Shown here: positions 43,071 through 53,506 of the stretch, in pieces
Numbering within the stretch: the stretch's first letter is position 1
Layout: each line of letters starts with the position of its first letter
Source of the DNA: Geobacter sp. FeAm09
GTDB taxonomy: Bacteria; Desulfobacterota; Desulfuromonadia; Geobacterales; Pseudopelobacteraceae
Direction of reading: 5' to 3'
DNA length: 64,000 bases
NCBI RefSeq assembly: GCF_008330225.1
Contig: NZ_CP042466.1
Coordinates: 3,342,001 to 3,406,000, forward strand
The notes under the pieces: model-generated
What the model was told of the DNA's origin: nothing
What the model saw: the letters and a program-made list of their open reading frames with translations, nothing else
Databases searched by the model: none
Made by a program: the position numbers and the translations under genes

Positions 43071-43463
43071 CTACTCCTGCTGATGTCCCGGCTTGTACCC
43101 CGGGTAGTTCGCCGCGACGATCTCCTCAGCGGTCATTGCTTGCGCCGGTGCTACGTTGACCGGAGTCGGGATCTCCTGCGCCGCCTCCGCTTGGGCTATC
43201 TCGGCGGGCCTGTGGGGCTGGTGCCCCTGCAATATCCCTCCGGTGTTCCGGTACTCACCGACCATCACCCCGCCGCTCCCGGCCGCCGCCCGTGCTGCAT
43301 GGCGGGCCTTGACCCTTTCCAAAGCACCTGTCAGTCCGACGCCGCTTGTTTCTCCCCTGGCCGCAAGCTGGCTGACAGGGCCAGTGGGGAGGTGGAAGCC
43401 GTATCGTGGAAGTGCAATAGCGGCCGTGATTGCTATAGCTATGAGTATATTCGCCTTCATCAT
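43071..43463 (-). CDS. Small exported protein, unknown
   Basis: 130 residues. GGAGGAG lies directly before two consecutive ATG codons, and the second (43460) has better spacing. N-terminal hydrophobic helix (ANILIAIAITAAIALPRYGF), then an Ala/Gly/Pro-rich tail without recognisable domain. Follows the 56-residue gene on the same strand. Confidence 0.55.
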   Translation of the reverse strand: MMKANILIAIAITAAIALPRYGFHLPTGPVSQLAARGETSGVGLTGALERVKARHAARAAAGSGGVMVGEYRNTGGILQGHQPHRPAEIAQAEAAQEIPTPVNVAPAQAMTAEEIVAANYPGYKPGHQQE

Positions 43464-43478
43464 CTCCTCCTGATCTCT

Positions 43479-43649
43479 TTAGAAAAACAGCCGCCGTAAG
43501 AAGTCTACCAGCACGTCAATCATGCTCTTGGGGGCCATCGCCTCCAGCCGTCGCCGTTCCTCCCGGCTTGCCCGGCGCTCGTCGGCCTGGATGAGCTGGC
43601 GAAGAAATTCGTTGCTGACCATTCCGTCTTTCGTCGTGATTGCCGTCAT
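43479..43649 (-). CDS. 56-residue basic helical protein
   Basis: ATG 43649 with GGAGG 8 bases upstream. Sequence begins MTAITTKDGMVSNEFLRQLI and continues with charged helices (ADERRASREERRRLEAM) to an aromatic end (LRRLFF). It lies 15 bases before the next minus-strand gene and so probably shares its operon. No family recognised. The strong ribosome site is the main evidence that it is real. Confidence 0.55.
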   Translation of the reverse strand: MTAITTKDGMVSNEFLRQLIQADERRASREERRRLEAMAPKSMIDVLVDFLRRLFF

Positions 43650-43974
43650 TGTCGTGTCCTCCGGTGGTTTCGGTATGCTTCATGATTGTTTTTATTGCAC
43701 TTGGTATGCCAAAATTGCTTAGCATTGCTGCCAAATAATGCAAAATAATGCAGGATGGTTTATTTATATGGATGGATTAATGTGATATACAGTGTTAGCG
43801 AAGCATGTGCGATGGGAGATGATTCGAGAGGACAGAGAACTGGTGGAGAGAATATGGAGGCTCCTGATATAAGGGATATCACAATTTATCTATGTCGAGT
43901 ATAACCTCATATGTATAGGCAATAAATGACTCATATATGGAACTACTAATAATGATTTGGCATATGGAGAATCT
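43650..43974. other. Intergenic region, divergent promoters
   Basis: About 325 AT-rich bases between divergent genes. Repeats of GCAAAATAATGCA lie near 43737-43750. Nothing else recognised. Confidence 0.4.
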
Positions 43975-44529
43975 ATGAGTACATATGAAATAACAATGTC
44001 TGTATTAGGTGTTGGAGGATTTACAGGATTAAGTATGGCTTTTGTATTGAATACTCTTTTGAAAAATGGAATAAAAGAGTCTATTAGTAGTGTTTACAAA
44101 AAACAGCTTGAAGATCATAAATTTCTTTTGAAAAACTCTGAAAAAGTCTTTCAATACAAGCTTGATGCGTCAAAATATCTTTATAAAATACTACGAGATA
44201 TTATTCCAAAGCGTTCCTATCCTGACATGGACTGGGATGAAGCCTGCGAAGCAATAGCATTAGGTTTTTCTGCTCACGAAAAGGCTCTTAATGACTTTCT
44301 TTGCGAATATCAATCAACATTGTCAGATGAAATTCTCAAACGAATCAGGAGTGCAATAAGTGCTTGTTCTGATGGTCAGTTCGAGTTTTATTGGGATTCT
44401 GAACAGCAAGAGCCAATCGCCAACAAAACAGCAAAAGAAAAAGCGACTGAGCTATATGATGCTCTCGATGGAGCCGTTGAGATGTTGAGGAAAGAAGTTC
44501 ATGAAATGATTTCTATGCCGCGCACTTAA
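43975..44529 (+). CDS. Membrane-anchored helical protein, unknown
   Basis: 184 residues from ATG 43975 with GGAGA upstream. One N-terminal membrane helix (SVLGVGGFTGLSMAFVLNTLL) precedes an all-helical cytoplasmic part (KKQLEDHKFLLKNSEKVFQYKL, RIRSAISACSDGQ). Similar anchored helical proteins occur as orphan genes near island ends. Lower GC than the mobilization genes, suggesting separate acquisition. Confidence 0.6.
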   Translation: MSTYEITMSVLGVGGFTGLSMAFVLNTLLKNGIKESISSVYKKQLEDHKFLLKNSEKVFQYKLDASKYLYKILRDIIPKRSYPDMDWDEACEAIALGFSAHEKALNDFLCEYQSTLSDEILKRIRSAISACSDGQFEFYWDSEQQEPIANKTAKEKATELYDALDGAVEMLRKEVHEMISMPRT

Positions 44530-44571
44530 CTAGCGATTCAACAAATGACACACGAAGGGCAAGGAGGAAAT

Positions 44572-45057
44572 ATGGCACCGAAAGAACTGTCGCAATCGGA
44601 GTTGCTGCAGATATTTGAGTTGGAACCAGAAGTCATTGATGTCGAGAAACAAGAAAACGGAAAGAGCTTACCTGTTGTGAGGGCATACGATGACGAGGAA
44701 GTTCACCTTCACTTCTGGTGCATCCATTGTAGGACTTGGCACGTCCATGGGCGAGGTGGGCGCGACTACCCATACCAAGAAGGTCGCGGAGGAATGGCTG
44801 GCCACCGAAGTGCGCATTGTACGGCTTCCAACTCTCCCTATAAAGCAAACGGGGTGGTTTTGCACGTCGTGGAGAGGTTCAGCGAAAGCATCAGAAAACG
44901 ACACAAAAAAGGGACTGCCTTGTATTGCCCTGCCTGCCATAATAACTATTCGGCAGCTTTCAACGCATGTGGGTGCCTAAGTCGGTACGTTAACAAGAAG
45001 CGGAATCCTGAATATCCACAGCTTGCGGAAACTTATCAAAGACTGCTCCTTGAATAA
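44572..45057 (+). CDS. Hypothetical protein with zinc-ribbon-like Cys/His clusters
   Basis: 161 residues from ATG 44572 (AAGGAGG 5 bases upstream). Two Cys/His clusters, HFWCIHCRTWHVHG near 50 with GHRSAHC, and LYCPACHNN...CGC near 128, look like metal-binding ribbons. No enzyme motif. Possibly a nucleic-acid-binding or adaptor protein. Confidence 0.6.
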   Translation: MAPKELSQSELLQIFELEPEVIDVEKQENGKSLPVVRAYDDEEVHLHFWCIHCRTWHVHGRGGRDYPYQEGRGGMAGHRSAHCTASNSPYKANGVVLHVVERFSESIRKRHKKGTALYCPACHNNYSAAFNACGCLSRYVNKKRNPEYPQLAETYQRLLLE

Positions 45058-45150
45058 GGTGTAGCAACACTAAAAAAAGAGTCAACCAGAGCCACGGCCG
45101 GCCCAAAAAGCCAGCCGGTCAAACTTAGAACGTTGAAATGAGGAGAATTA

Positions 45151-45762
45151 ATGACAAGAAATCCGAATAAAGCAGCGAGAGAAACGAAACGCATCTACAA
45201 AGATGTTGATCTGAGAATGAAAAAGGTTCCAGCTGTTTGCTGTCAAGGCTGTTCTCACTGTTGTCATCAATTGATCAAGGTACACTGGGCTGAAGGAGTT
45301 CTGATAGAAAAGTACATTATTGAAACATTTTCTAAGGATCAAATTGAAACTTTCAGCGCTCGGCTTGAGCAATGGAAGAATTATTTGAAAGACTGCACAC
45401 CAAACACAGATATTTTAGAAGCTTCTGATATTAATAAGTTTGCTGCAAAAGTGGCTGAAGATCATATCCCATGTTTCTTCCTCGACAATGACTCATGCGC
45501 TATTTATCCTGTCAGACCGCTTATTTGCCGTACCTTCGTAGTCACTGACGACGCTAAATTATGTGCTATTGATCCGATGAGGATAGGCGTTATGGAAGGA
45601 TACTCCATTCAGGGTGATGCTATGCACGAAATTACTCGTGCTGCCGATTCCTTCCAACTGCGTCTGTTAAACTACGCAGTAGCAGAAACACTCGGAGTTA
45701 GAAACCTAAAGCCAATAGGTGATTTTGCAATTACAACACTGCAAAGAAATCATCAAACCTAA
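45151..45762 (+). CDS. YkgJ-family cysteine-cluster protein
   Basis: 203 residues. The N-terminal cluster CCQGCSHCCHQ near 30, the mid Cys in IPCFFLDNDSCAIYPVRPLICRTF and spacing fit the CxxxCxxCC zinc- or iron-chelating family (YkgJ). The family's role is uncertain; Fe-S or Zn binding is likely. GAGGAG precedes the start. Last plus-strand gene before the integrase. Confidence 0.85.
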   Translation: MTRNPNKAARETKRIYKDVDLRMKKVPAVCCQGCSHCCHQLIKVHWAEGVLIEKYIIETFSKDQIETFSARLEQWKNYLKDCTPNTDILEASDINKFAAKVAEDHIPCFFLDNDSCAIYPVRPLICRTFVVTDDAKLCAIDPMRIGVMEGYSIQGDAMHEITRAADSFQLRLLNYAVAETLGVRNLKPIGDFAITTLQRNHQT

Positions 45763-45834
45763 TTTAAACCACTCTACCAGAGAATATACAATGAGCTTAT
45801 ATCACCAGCACTAAATAAAAAATAAGGGGCTGTC

Positions 45835-47241
45835 TTAAACAATTTCGGATGACTTGACAACGTCATAGTCGCGGCCCACCAGGCTTTTATACACCACCAT
45901 CTTTGTTTCGTACTGAACCTGCTTGATTGCCTCGTATCGCACCCTGAGCGAATATTCTTTCGAATATCTGCGCATCGAGATGTTGGACACGTGATGACCG
46001 AGGATCTCCGAAATCAGACTTTCCCCCACGTCTGACTGCTTCAGTCGGTCCGCAAACACATGCCGCAGACTGTGGAACGTCTTGGTCTCGTCCTCGGTAA
46101 TGTGCTCGCGGTTCCAGCGGCTGTACCACTTCTGCACGGCGTTGGAATAGCCCGTATCCGTCCTCTTCAAGTTAGGGAACAGGCGTTCTTGCTGGCGCTC
46201 CCGCGCCATCTGACAATACTCGTCAAAGCCGAGATAGGTCAACGCCGGGTGGAACGGGATAAGACGCTTGGAAGTCTTGTTTTTGAGCTTTTTGTCGCGG
46301 TCGTCGTTCACGTCGAAGTAAAGCAACATGTCCTTGTCCGGATCGTCACCGCAGCACGCAGCCTGCACATCGTCAGTGTACAACTGGCAAATTTCGTCCA
46401 GGCGCATGCCAGTAAAAGCGGAGATAATTGGCACCCAATAGCGCTCCGGCCGGGCGGTCGGACGCAGGTGCCACACGGCCCCTCCATCCAGATAACCAGG
46501 CGTGAAATCGGCGGCTTCGGCGGCAGTCAGGCCAGCCATGTTGAGGCGCTGATCGAAGAGGGTATCCAGGATCTGCTTCATCTCCGCATCGGTGTAAGGG
46601 CGTTTGATTTCGTTTTCCTTGCGCCGGTCGACGAGCAAGAGTCCTTCGGCGACGTTCAACGAGACGTACTGGCGTTTCACAGCCAGCTTCATCACACTGG
46701 ACAGGATCGACATGGACTTGTTGACTGTCGACACACCCAATGTTTCGGCCAGTTCGTTGCGCCAGTTGGTGACTACGACGGCGGATAGCGCCGGGGCCGG
46801 CATCTTGCCGAACTTGTCCTTGATTTTAGAGAAAATGGTGCGGTATTCACTGGCGGATTTTGGGGACCACTTATTTTTGTTGGCCGCCTCGTATTCGTCA
46901 ACGACCTGGGTGATGGTCTTGGGCTTCGGGCTGGTGGGGAGTGTTTCCAGGTCAACCGCCTGGGCCTGCGGCTTGAAAGGTTTGGCAAACAGGAGCTGCT
47001 CGATCGTCCCCCTGGCCGTGGCGGCATCGATGAACCGCAGGCGAAGGCCGGTGATGATCCGGTCTATCTCGGCATCGTAGTTGGTCTTAGCGGCGCGGGC
47101 TTCCTTCGCCGACGCGGTCTTCAGGGTCTTGGTGAATTCCGCAACCCCGAACAGTGGCTGCAAATCCTTGGGGACCCGACGCCGGTAATAGAAGATGTCG
47201 CCTTGCTTCCGCATGTGCCGTGCCTGAAAAAAAGTAGCCAT
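45835..47241 (-). CDS. int: Tyrosine recombinase (island integrase)
   Basis: 468 residues. An N-terminal arm-binding part and SAM-like core-binding domain (about 100-215) precede the catalytic domain with Arg in FTGMRLDEICQ near 281, HSLRH near 390, His in LGHHVSNISMRRY and the nucleophile Tyr (RRYSK) near 424. It is transcribed away from tRNA-Ser, 83 bases from the tRNA 3' end. It should catalyse integration and excision between the direct repeats at 47325 and 15942, with the excisionase-like protein at 18.8 kb as probable helper. Confidence 0.95.
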   Translation of the reverse strand: MATFFQARHMRKQGDIFYYRRRVPKDLQPLFGVAEFTKTLKTASAKEARAAKTNYDAEIDRIITGLRLRFIDAATARGTIEQLLFAKPFKPQAQAVDLETLPTSPKPKTITQVVDEYEAANKNKWSPKSASEYRTIFSKIKDKFGKMPAPALSAVVVTNWRNELAETLGVSTVNKSMSILSSVMKLAVKRQYVSLNVAEGLLLVDRRKENEIKRPYTDAEMKQILDTLFDQRLNMAGLTAAEAADFTPGYLDGGAVWHLRPTARPERYWVPIISAFTGMRLDEICQLYTDDVQAACCGDDPDKDMLLYFDVNDDRDKKLKNKTSKRLIPFHPALTYLGFDEYCQMARERQQERLFPNLKRTDTGYSNAVQKWYSRWNREHITEDETKTFHSLRHVFADRLKQSDVGESLISEILGHHVSNISMRRYSKEYSLRVRYEAIKQVQYETKMVVYKSLVGRDYDVVKSSEIV

Positions 47242-47324
47242 ATCAGCCTCAAAATGTGGACTAAAATATGGCTACCCATGATTATCGTCAAGAAAACTTA
47301 ATTATTTCAAGACGTTATGTAAAC

Positions 47325-47412
47325 TGGCGGAAGAGGTGAGATTCGAACTCACGGAGGCTTGCACCTCGGCGGTTTTCAAGACCGCTGCCTTAAACCACTC
47401 GGCCACCCTTCC
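47325..47412 (-). tRNA. tRNA-Ser(UGA)
   Basis: 88 bases on the minus strand, from GGAAGGG at the 5' end to discriminator G and encoded CCA at 47325-47327. Anticodon TGA lies in the loop CTTGAAAAC. The long variable arm (about 47346-47365) marks a type II Ser tRNA. The 7-bp acceptor stem is complete, with one G-U pair. The 3' part was supplied by the island. Confidence 0.95.
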
Positions 47413-47464
47413 GTATTTGTGAGCTGTATCCTATACCACACTCTCTCCCGAAATTCAAAGGGTA

Positions 47465-48732
<1,268 letters not shown>

Positions 48733-48994
48733 CTGAAACACCTTTATTTTTAGGGATTAAAAGTGTATTTTTTAGCACCTGCATCACGCCACGTCAATTT
48801 AAAATAGTTTCCCATCTGGAAACTCGGGATGGGAAACTATTTGTTTTCAATTCGGAACCGAGCAATTTTTCGTCGTGGCCAGGAAATCGAAGGATTGCGC
48901 GGAAGCGTACCTGGGTACGCCGCACAAGCAAGCCTGAAGATTGACGCCGCCATGGCGGAAAAGGGCCGGTTCCGGATAAAAACAAAAGAGCTCC

Positions 48995-50020
48995 ATGAAA
49001 CGGATAGCATCCCTCGCCATAACAGTCGCCATCCTGCTCCTCGCCATGCCGCTGTGGGCCGATGGCGAAGAGATCGTCATCGGCGCCGTCGGCGACATCA
49101 TGCTGGCCGGGAGGTGGACACCGCTGCTGAAGAGCAGGGGATACGACCACCCCTTCGGCGGGGTGGCGGCGACCCTGGCCGGCAGCGACATCAACCTGGG
49201 CAACCTGGAGTCCCCCATCGCAAGCAGCGGCAGGGAATACACCGCCAAGAAATTCCGCTTCCGGGCCGAACCGGGAGTGGCCGCGGCCGTGCGCAAGGCC
49301 GGCTTCAACCTGGTCACCCTGGCGAACAATCACAGCATGGACTTCGGCGCGGCGGCGCTGACCGAGACCATGGCCAACCTGGAGGCGGCGGGCATCGCCT
49401 GGATCGGTGCCGGCGAGAACCTGGCCGAGGCGCGCAGGGCGGCGATCTTTACCGTCAAGGGGAAGAAAATCGCCTTTCTGGGATATTCCCTGACCCAGCC
49501 GGTGGAGTTTTTTGCCGCCCGCCGGCACCCCGGGACCGCACCGGGCTATGAGGACATCTTTGTCCCGGATATAGCCCAGGCCCGCAAGGAGGCGGATTAC
49601 GTGATCGTCTCCTTCCATTGGGGCCGGGAGGGGCAGGGTATGCCGATCCCTTTCCAGCGCAGCACCGCCCACAAGGCCATCGATGCCGGGGCGGACGTGA
49701 TCATCGGCCACCATCCCCATGTGCTGCAGGGCATCGAGCGCTACGGCAAGGGCATCATCTTCTACAGCCTGGGCAACTTCACCTTTGCCAGCACGAGCAC
49801 GACCGCCGACCGGAGCGTCATCATCCGCCTGCGGCTGGACGACACGCGGCGCGAGGCCGAGATACTGCCGCTGGACGTGCTCTACCGGCGGGTGGGGTTT
49901 CAGCCCCGGCTGTTGTCGGGGAAACCGGCCGCAAACGTTATAGAACGGTTGAACTCCCTGTCGAAAACGCTGGAAACAGAGATCAAATCCCACAACAATT
50001 CGTACTTTGTGAGCTTCTGA
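48995..50020 (+). CDS. CapA-family metallophosphoesterase-like protein
   Basis: 341 residues with a signal peptide (ASLAITVAILLLAMPLWADG). The PGA_cap domain shows metal-binding blocks GAVGDIMLAGRW, DINLGNLESPI, TLANNHSMDFG and IIGHHPHVLQGIE. Members include CapA of poly-gamma-glutamate export and capsule-related proteins, with a fold like metallophosphoesterases; the exact substrate here is unknown. It ends 1 base before the radical SAM gene, so they are probably co-transcribed. Confidence 0.88.
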   Translation: MKRIASLAITVAILLLAMPLWADGEEIVIGAVGDIMLAGRWTPLLKSRGYDHPFGGVAATLAGSDINLGNLESPIASSGREYTAKKFRFRAEPGVAAAVRKAGFNLVTLANNHSMDFGAAALTETMANLEAAGIAWIGAGENLAEARRAAIFTVKGKKIAFLGYSLTQPVEFFAARRHPGTAPGYEDIFVPDIAQARKEADYVIVSFHWGREGQGMPIPFQRSTAHKAIDAGADVIIGHHPHVLQGIERYGKGIIFYSLGNFTFASTSTTADRSVIIRLRLDDTRREAEILPLDVLYRRVGFQPRLLSGKPAANVIERLNSLSKTLETEIKSHNNSYFVSF

Positions 50021-50021
50021 C

Positions 50022-51728
50022 ATGAAAATCCTCTTTACCACGCTCCACGCCAAATACTCCCACGCATCCCTGGCGCTCCCCTGCCTGGCGGCATACTGCC
50101 GCACCATTCCCGACGTAGCGGTCGTCATCCGGGAATGGACCACCAACGAGCCGCGCGAACAGCTCCTGCGCCACATCATGGCCGAGCAGGCGGACATGGT
50201 GGCCTTTTCCTGCTACATCTGGAACATCGAGAAGACGCTGCGCATCGCCTCCGACATCAAGAAGATCGCGCCGGACACCCGCATCGTCCTGGGCGGGCCC
50301 GAGGCCTCCTTCAACATCTTCGAGCTGATGCACGAGAACCCGGCCATCGATTTCGTGATCAAGGGCGAGGGGGAGCGGGTTTTCCACCGCTTGATCACAA
50401 CCCTCGTCAAACATGGCGGCGGCAACCTGCTGGAACGCTCCCTGGGCGAGATCGACAACCTGTATTTCCGGGACGGCGACGACATAACCTCGGGCCCGCT
50501 CGGCAAACATTTCCTGGAGCTGGACACGGTCCCCTCCCCCTTCGAGGCGGGGCTGGTGGATCTGAAAAAACCGTTGATCTACTACGAGACCTCCCGCGGC
50601 TGCCCCTTCTCCTGCGCCTTCTGCCTCTCCGCCGCCGAGGGGCACGTCCGCTCCTTTGGCCCGGAGCGCATCACAAGCGACCTGACCCTCCTCATGGGGC
50701 ACAAGGTGGGCACCATCAAGCTGGTGGACCGCACGTTCAACTTCGACGCCCAGAGGGCCAACCGGATCTGGGACTTCATTCTGGAGCACAACCGGGGCAG
50801 CCACTTCCATTTCGAGATCGCCGCCGACCTTCTGACCGAAGAGAACCTGACCCTGCTGAAACGCGTCCCGCCCAAAACGTTCCGCTTCGAGATCGGCGTC
50901 CAGTCGGCCTCGGAAACCACCCTGCTACGGGTCGGCCGCACGGCCAACCTGGGCCGCATCTTCGAGACCGTCCAGCGCCTGCGGGCCGAAACCGCCATAG
51001 AACTGCACCTGGATCTGATCGCCGGGCTGCCGGGTGAGGATTTCACCGGTTTTCTCGCCTCCCTGCGCGCCGTGGCCGACCTGAACCCGCACGTGATCCA
51101 GATCGAGCCGCTCAAGGTGCTCAAGGGCTCTGCCATGCGGGAGATCGCCAGCCGGGACGACTACCACTTTTCCGGGTTCCCCCCCTACACGATCCTGCGC
51201 AACCCGTGGCTCGCCTTTGCCGACATCAGCCGCATCGAAACCATCGGGCGCCTGCTGGACCTGTTTTACAACCATGACGGTTTTACCGCGACGCTGGCCC
51301 TGCTGCGGCGCAGCATCGACACCGCCTCCCTCTTCGACCGCATGGCGCGCCAGGCGGGCAACGACAACCTCTCCGGCCTTTCCACCCGGCGCGTGTACGA
51401 ACTGTTCGCCCGCCTGGCGGGGCCGCTGGTGGACGACGCCACCCGGCGCCTGCTGCACGACGCGCTCTTCTTCGACTACTGCCGCCACGAGATGCCGCTC
51501 ATGGGCAAGCTCCCCAGCTTTGCCGCCGAACGCCAAGCGGACTGTACCTGGCCGGCCCCGCGCGACCTGCCCAATCCCCCGGACCTGCCGGCGGACAGCC
51601 GGGTCAAGGCGTTCCGCTGCACCTTTTTTAGGGATTACCGTTGCGAGGAGTGGAAAAACGGCGCGGTGGGGATTACCTTCGTGTACGCCTCCGGGGCCGG
51701 GCGGGGATTGCAGGTGTTGGTGGTGTAG
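50022..51728 (+). CDS. B12-binding radical SAM protein (DUF4080 type)
   Basis: 568 residues. The N-terminal cobalamin-binding domain (about 1-130, LGGPEASFNIFEL) precedes the radical SAM core with the 4Fe-4S motif CPFSCAFC near 195 and GxIxGxP-like LDLIAGLPGED. The C-terminal 200 residues match the DUF4080 extension often attached to such proteins. It likely performs a radical methylation or rearrangement on an unknown substrate. A strong terminator follows. Confidence 0.9.
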   Translation: MKILFTTLHAKYSHASLALPCLAAYCRTIPDVAVVIREWTTNEPREQLLRHIMAEQADMVAFSCYIWNIEKTLRIASDIKKIAPDTRIVLGGPEASFNIFELMHENPAIDFVIKGEGERVFHRLITTLVKHGGGNLLERSLGEIDNLYFRDGDDITSGPLGKHFLELDTVPSPFEAGLVDLKKPLIYYETSRGCPFSCAFCLSAAEGHVRSFGPERITSDLTLLMGHKVGTIKLVDRTFNFDAQRANRIWDFILEHNRGSHFHFEIAADLLTEENLTLLKRVPPKTFRFEIGVQSASETTLLRVGRTANLGRIFETVQRLRAETAIELHLDLIAGLPGEDFTGFLASLRAVADLNPHVIQIEPLKVLKGSAMREIASRDDYHFSGFPPYTILRNPWLAFADISRIETIGRLLDLFYNHDGFTATLALLRRSIDTASLFDRMARQAGNDNLSGLSTRRVYELFARLAGPLVDDATRRLLHDALFFDYCRHEMPLMGKLPSFAAERQADCTWPAPRDLPNPPDLPADSRVKAFRCTFFRDYRCEEWKNGAVGITFVYASGAGRGLQVLVV

Positions 51729-51783
51729 ATCATTGAGCTATTTGGGGTTCGACTCTTTCGCAAAAGGGCATGGGTCAAAATAA

Positions 51784-51830
51784 CACAAAGAGGGGCTTCC
51801 GGAGGTAATCCGGGAGCCCCTCTTTGTGTG
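51784..51830 (+). terminator. Terminator of the radical SAM gene
   Basis: CACAAAGAGGGGCT and AGCCCCTCTTTGTG arms with an inner CCGG stem; near-perfect 18-bp hairpin. AT-rich foreign-looking DNA starts right after it. Confidence 0.8.
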
Positions 51831-51950
51831 ATAACGGCGGGTTATGGGTATGGTCAAATTGTGGTAATTTTTATAACATTTTATAAAAAATGTTAATTAT
51901 TTTAACATATTGATTTTACGATTGAAATTTGTGTTTGCGGAGAGTAAAAA

Positions 51951-52778
51951 GTGGAAAAGGGATTTGAAGGAGTAACAATGACGGTCTTCGAGAAGCTTGA
52001 CGAGATTATGGCAAAGGTTGATTTGCATAAGATTGAACCACTGTTTTCCATTGAGGTATCGGCTTTGAATAGCCGATACGAAACAACTATCACAAGGGAA
52101 GGCAATAACCTTTTGCGGGTGATGGCAAAACTGATAGCGTATAGCAATAATGCTCCTTCCGACAAAATAACTCAGCTACTTGAGACGGACTATTTTGAAC
52201 TGGCATTCCATAGATTTGACTTGGCAGCAGTAGCGAGCGACACCCCTGAAAGAATTGTTAAAAGTCATTGGCCAACCATCAAGGCAATTCGTTTTCAGAA
52301 AAAAGTTGGCTATATAGTGGAATGCGCAAGACTTCTTTTGGAGCATGGCAAAGATAAAGCAACCATCGAATCCCTTTATCAGCAATATAATATCCCGACA
52401 AAATTAGCCAATAGTGAAGACATAGACAGTTTCTGGCAAAAATTCGACACCTTACTTATCCGATACGAACGGGAGAGGATGCCGTATTTTAAAAACATGA
52501 CGACGCTATTACATCTATTGCTTCACGTCGGCTTTCCGTGCGTAAAGCCAGACCTTGTAGTTATGAGAACCGCAGCACAGATAGGTTTAGTTCAAGGTCG
52601 AGATAACCACAACGCTTATCGTCCGGCAGAACGGAAATTAGTTGTGAAGACAATTCAGGAATATTGTCTATCACGCAGTGTTCATCCTGCAATCATCGAC
52701 CTTTATCTTTTGGTCCATGGCAGGCAGCTCGACTCAATAAAGTATGTTAGCCAAGACTTTATTCCGGTAGCGGTTTAA
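51951..52778 (+). CDS. Hypothetical helical protein, possibly HhH-GPD-like; partner of a HEPN gene
   Basis: 275 residues, AT-rich and unlike its GC-rich neighbours. All-helical, without signal peptide. The region around 175-220 (YFKNMTTLLHLLLHVGFPCVKPDLVVMR) recalls the helix-hairpin-helix part of DNA glycosylase-like folds, but the catalytic Asp pattern is not clear. Met10 could also be the start. It precedes a HEPN-motif gene by about 12 bases, so the pair may be a toxin-antitoxin or defence unit. Confidence 0.55.
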   Translation: MEKGFEGVTMTVFEKLDEIMAKVDLHKIEPLFSIEVSALNSRYETTITREGNNLLRVMAKLIAYSNNAPSDKITQLLETDYFELAFHRFDLAAVASDTPERIVKSHWPTIKAIRFQKKVGYIVECARLLLEHGKDKATIESLYQQYNIPTKLANSEDIDSFWQKFDTLLIRYERERMPYFKNMTTLLHLLLHVGFPCVKPDLVVMRTAAQIGLVQGRDNHNAYRPAERKLVVKTIQEYCLSRSVHPAIIDLYLLVHGRQLDSIKYVSQDFIPVAV

Positions 52779-52790
52779 GAGCAACAGAAC

Positions 52791-53290
52791 ATGCTTACCC
52801 CCCTCCCATAAATTCAGATGTCCTTCTCAAAGCTTTTCAAGATGTTGGCTTTGCCCTTTGGCAAATACAAGAACTTGAAAACACATTGTCCCATTACCTG
52901 GTCATAGTTCACAAAATTGAGCCAGGAGTTGCAAAGGACGTTGCCGAGGGCATTCTAGAAAAAACTCGAAAAAAGACGTTAGGACAGCTTGTAACTGATT
53001 TAAAAAGCAAGGAAAAGGTACCTGCGGAACTTCTGGAAAGACTCGAAAGATTTGTTGAACATCGGAACTGGCTCGCCCACCGTAGTCGAGGTGAAAGCAG
53101 GAAACATCTTTACCAAGAGAAATTACACCATGTTTTCTTCGAAAGGGTCGAATGGGTTGCAGACGAGGCACTATACCTCGGGAGAATATTTTGTGAAGAG
53201 ATTAGAAGATATATGGAAAAACACGGCGTAAGCAAAGAATACATTGAGAAAACTGCTGCTGGCATTATGCGAGAGTGGTCTGAAGGTTAA
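52791..53290 (+). CDS. HEPN-like protein, start region broken by one missing base
   Basis: The downstream frame (from 52886) encodes helices ending in the HEPN ribonuclease signature RNWLAH (R-x4-H, in FVEHRNWLAHRSRGES). If the run of six C at 52798-52803 had seven, an ATG at 52791 would read MLTPPPINSDVLLKAFQDVG into that frame, giving 166 residues. HEPN proteins with this motif are often RNA-cutting toxins. AT-rich and paired with the preceding gene. Catalytic activity is inferred from the motif only. Confidence 0.65.
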
Positions 53291-53506
53291 TACATCATTA
53301 TACATAATTGACAGCCATCAGTTCTATATCGACGTAAATATGGCTAACCTGGTAATTGAAATTACCTAAAGTGGTGAAATGGAGCCGGTTTAAATAGGGA
53401 TATCTCCATTTTAATCGGGACCGCTCTTTTTTATAAGTCTTTATCGACTGATCCAACTTAATACCAACATATCCACAAAGCTTATTGAAGCCCAGCCATT
53501 CTCCCC

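Larger units (their letters stand above)
15942..47345. mobile_element. 31.4 kb mobilizable genomic island in tRNA-Ser(UGA)
   Basis: Bounded by imperfect 21-base direct repeats of the tRNA-Ser 3' end. A tyrosine integrase lies next to the intact tRNA, and a sigma-like gene lies nearest the other end. It carries an excisionase-like gene, putative replication gene, iteron cluster, MobF relaxase, TrwB-like coupling protein and ribbon-helix-helix protein, but no VirB4 or other secretion-core gene that I can see. It would therefore rely on another element's mating channel. It also carries toxin-antitoxin and DUF2971/DUF5677 cargo and a large set of secreted proteins of unknown function. Confidence 0.88.
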
